Below, piece by piece: positions 62,490 through 64,000 of a stretch of 64,000 nucleotides of DNA. The notes under the pieces were generated by a model. That model was not told the DNA's origin and made no database searches. It saw only the letters and a list, made by a program, of their open reading frames with translations. Every line of letters begins with the position of its first letter. Positions within the stretch are counted from its first letter, which is position 1. A program made the translations under genes and the position numbers. This DNA comes from Nodosilinea sp. E11 (lineage in GTDB: Bacteria > Cyanobacteriota > Cyanobacteriia > Phormidesmidales > Phormidesmidaceae): contig NZ_CP136520.1 of assembly GCF_032813545.1 (NCBI RefSeq), positions 4,396,001 to 4,460,000 of the forward strand. The letters run 5' to 3'.

Positions 62490-64000
62490 ATGGAAATAGT
62501 TCAAAGTTCTTATGAGTCGATGGCTAGCCACACGCCGGCTCAGTTGCAATCAACCCCATTAGAAAGTTCAAGTAGCGAAGCCAGCGAGCAGCAGGGTATC
62601 AATTTTCGTCCCTTGCTACGTATTGTTCGTCGCAATGCTTTGCTAATACTTGGCGCTACAGCCCTGACAACAGGTTTAGCCTACTGGCTTAGCCTTGCAG
62701 CAGCGCCACTCTATCAGGGTAACCTTAGGTTGCTAGTTGAACCTGTTACTCCTGAGAGAAGGCTTTCGGACCCTGGAGTTGTCGCTCGGGGAGATGATCG
62801 AGCAAGACAACAGTCTAGCCCTCTAGACTATGCAACTCAGTTGGTCATTCTCCAAAGCTCGGGTCTGCTGTCTGACGTCGTAGAGCAGGTTCAGGCAAGT
62901 TTTCCTGATTTTCGAGAGAGGGATCTCAGAAAAGGCCTAACTGTAGAAAGATGTTGCTCTGGGGATGGTGTTGGAGGAATAGGTGGGCAGGAAACGAGGA
63001 TTCTTGAAGTGACCTATGAAGACTCTGATCCTCAGCGAGCAGATCTGGTTTTGGAGCTGATTTCGAATCGGTTCCTTCGCTACAGCCTTGAAGAGCGCAA
63101 GAGCAGCATTAGTGAGGGGGTTAGGTTTATTGACGAACAACTGCCTGCCTTAGAGAATCGGGTTTCGTTGCTACAGTCCCAAATTCAATCGCTCCAGGAA
63201 CAGTATTTGCTGACTGATCCCCAAGCCCAGGGGGCACAACTTTCTACTCAGCTCGCGGATCTTTCAAATCAGAAAATGCAAACGGATTCGCTACTTCAAG
63301 AGCAAGTTACTCTCTACCGAAATTTGCAGACACAATTAGGCCTAAGCCCGAATCAAGCGCTCGCATCTTCTACTTTAAGCGAAGACCCTGGTTATCAAAA
63401 TCTTCTCAGGCAGCGAGAGGAAGTTGAAAGTCAAATTGCTGTTGAATCTGCTTTCTATAATGAAGCTAGCCCTGTGATACAGGCTTTGCGGGATCAGCAA
63501 AATGAGTTGTCTTCTTTACAAGAAAGACGAGCAAGAGAAGTTTTAGGATCTGCATTCGGTGAATTAAATGGGCCCCAGATGCTCGCCTATCAAAATTCTA
63601 TTCGCAGTGACCTAATTCAGCAAATGGTCAATTCAGCGAATGAGATTCAAGTGCTTCAGGCCCGTTCCAATGCCCTTGAGCAGGCTAACAGTTCGGCTGG
63701 CCAGAGGGTACAGCAGTTTCCGGCTATAGCACGGCGGTATGCTGAATTGCAGCGTGAGTTACTGCTGGCTACTCAGACTCTAGATCGCCTTTTAGCTCAA
63801 AGAGAAACACTTCAAGTTGAGGCTGCTCAGAATGAATTTCCTTGGGACTTAATTTCTAGTTCTCAGGTTCCTAGAGATGTAGATGGAAATCCAGTTCCTG
63901 AAGAGGGTAAGCTGCCTCGAAATATGGCTTTGGGTCTATTTGCAGGCCTGATGGCAGGAATTGGCGGGGCCGTTTTGACTGATAGGAGTAAAAATGCGTT
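62490..64000 (+). CDS. Polysaccharide chain-length/Wzc-like protein (partial, cut by window end)
   Basis: ATG 62490 opens a frame without stop to the end of the window (about 503 residues visible). A Q/S-rich tail leads to a first membrane helix (about 49-72: ALLILGATALTTGLAYWLSLAAAPLY), the Wzz domain (YQGNLRLLVEPVTPERR, DYATQLVILQSSGLL) and long periplasmic coiled coils with L-x-Q heptads (about 205-470). A hydrophobic helix GLFAGLMAGIGGAVLTD ends the visible part, the second anchor. A C-terminal tyrosine kinase domain may follow beyond the window. It would set chain length with the OPX protein. Confidence 0.85.
   Translation, partial: MEIVQSSYESMASHTPAQLQSTPLESSSSEASEQQGINFRPLLRIVRRNALLILGATALTTGLAYWLSLAAAPLYQGNLRLLVEPVTPERRLSDPGVVARGDDRARQQSSPLDYATQLVILQSSGLLSDVVEQVQASFPDFRERDLRKGLTVERCCSGDGVGGIGGQETRILEVTYEDSDPQRADLVLELISNRFLRYSLEERKSSISEGVRFIDEQLPALENRVSLLQSQIQSLQEQYLLTDPQAQGAQLSTQLADLSNQKMQTDSLLQEQVTLYRNLQTQLGLSPNQALASSTLSEDPGYQNLLRQREEVESQIAVESAFYNEASPVIQALRDQQNELSSLQERRAREVLGSAFGELNGPQMLAYQNSIRSDLIQQMVNSANEIQVLQARSNALEQANSSAGQRVQQFPAIARRYAELQRELLLATQTLDRLLAQRETLQVEAAQNEFPWDLISSSQVPRDVDGNPVPEEGKLPRNMALGLFAGLMAGIGGAVLTDRSKNA

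Overview
The window is chromosomal DNA from a cyanobacterium, most likely a filamentous Leptolyngbya/Nodosilinea-type strain. The evidence is a CP12 gene, a tocopherol-type methyltransferase, several cyanobacterial families (DUF3181, DUF2301, DUF3747-SLH, PRC-barrel, 2TM), the order rplS-tRNA-Trp-secE-nusG-rplK-rplA-rplJ-rplL, very frequent HIP1-type GCGATCGC octamers, and many short palindromic intergenic repeats. The genus is inferred; no rRNA is present.

Layout. 1-3.1 kb: small conserved genes, including a SpoU methyltransferase lacking its N-terminal half, and a NarL-type response regulator. 3.4-11.7 kb: two transcription units, each opened by a nearly identical c-di-AMP (ydaO/yuaA) riboswitch leader. 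The first drives a nitrate/bicarbonate-family ABC transporter (permease, Tat-lipoprotein binding protein, ATPase). The second drives two universal stress proteins and a CPA2 antiporter fused to USP and PTS-EIIA-like domains. 11.7-18.3 kb: housekeeping genes (PPC domain, MBL hydrolase, 3-methyladenine glycosylase, tandem GNAT, phosphoglucomutase) and an unlisted 40-residue membrane protein. 18.3-22.8 kb: an accessory island with four related 33-bp (or extended) REP palindromes, a RAYT transposase, and a two-gene NACHT NTPase system with a glycine-rich membrane domain. This is the best candidate for an undescribed system.

22.9-34.5 kb: histidine phosphatase, acetate kinase, macrodomain protein, hydrolase, TrpS, MetF, cytochrome P450, DUF2301 protein and a PAS/GAF histidine kinase. 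34.6-39 kb: the ribosomal protein/transcription block with an L10 leader and a strong terminator. 39-45.8 kb: rfbB-rfbA, an AT-rich intergenic region with MITE-like repeats and a frameshifted IS256 fragment, chrA and two membrane proteins. 45.9-57.1 kb: a VanX-like dipeptidase, FIST protein, CP12, an Spx/ArsC-like protein with a fresh 56-bp tandem duplication at its start, CsbD, a large hypothetical protein, an SLH protein, a tocopherol-type methyltransferase and a TrkH potassium transporter. 57.2-64 kb: an IS remnant followed by an AT-richer exopolysaccharide cluster (two GT2 enzymes, hexapeptide acetyltransferase, OPX/Wza-like export protein, Wzz/Wzc-like chain-length protein cut by the window end).

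How genes work together. The riboswitch pair suggests c-di-AMP ties an anion-type ABC importer and an antiporter/stress module into one response, probably osmotic or ionic. The rfbAB genes and the terminal cluster together suggest deoxysugar-containing surface polysaccharide. Mobile remnants concentrate beside the NACHT island and the two polysaccharide loci.
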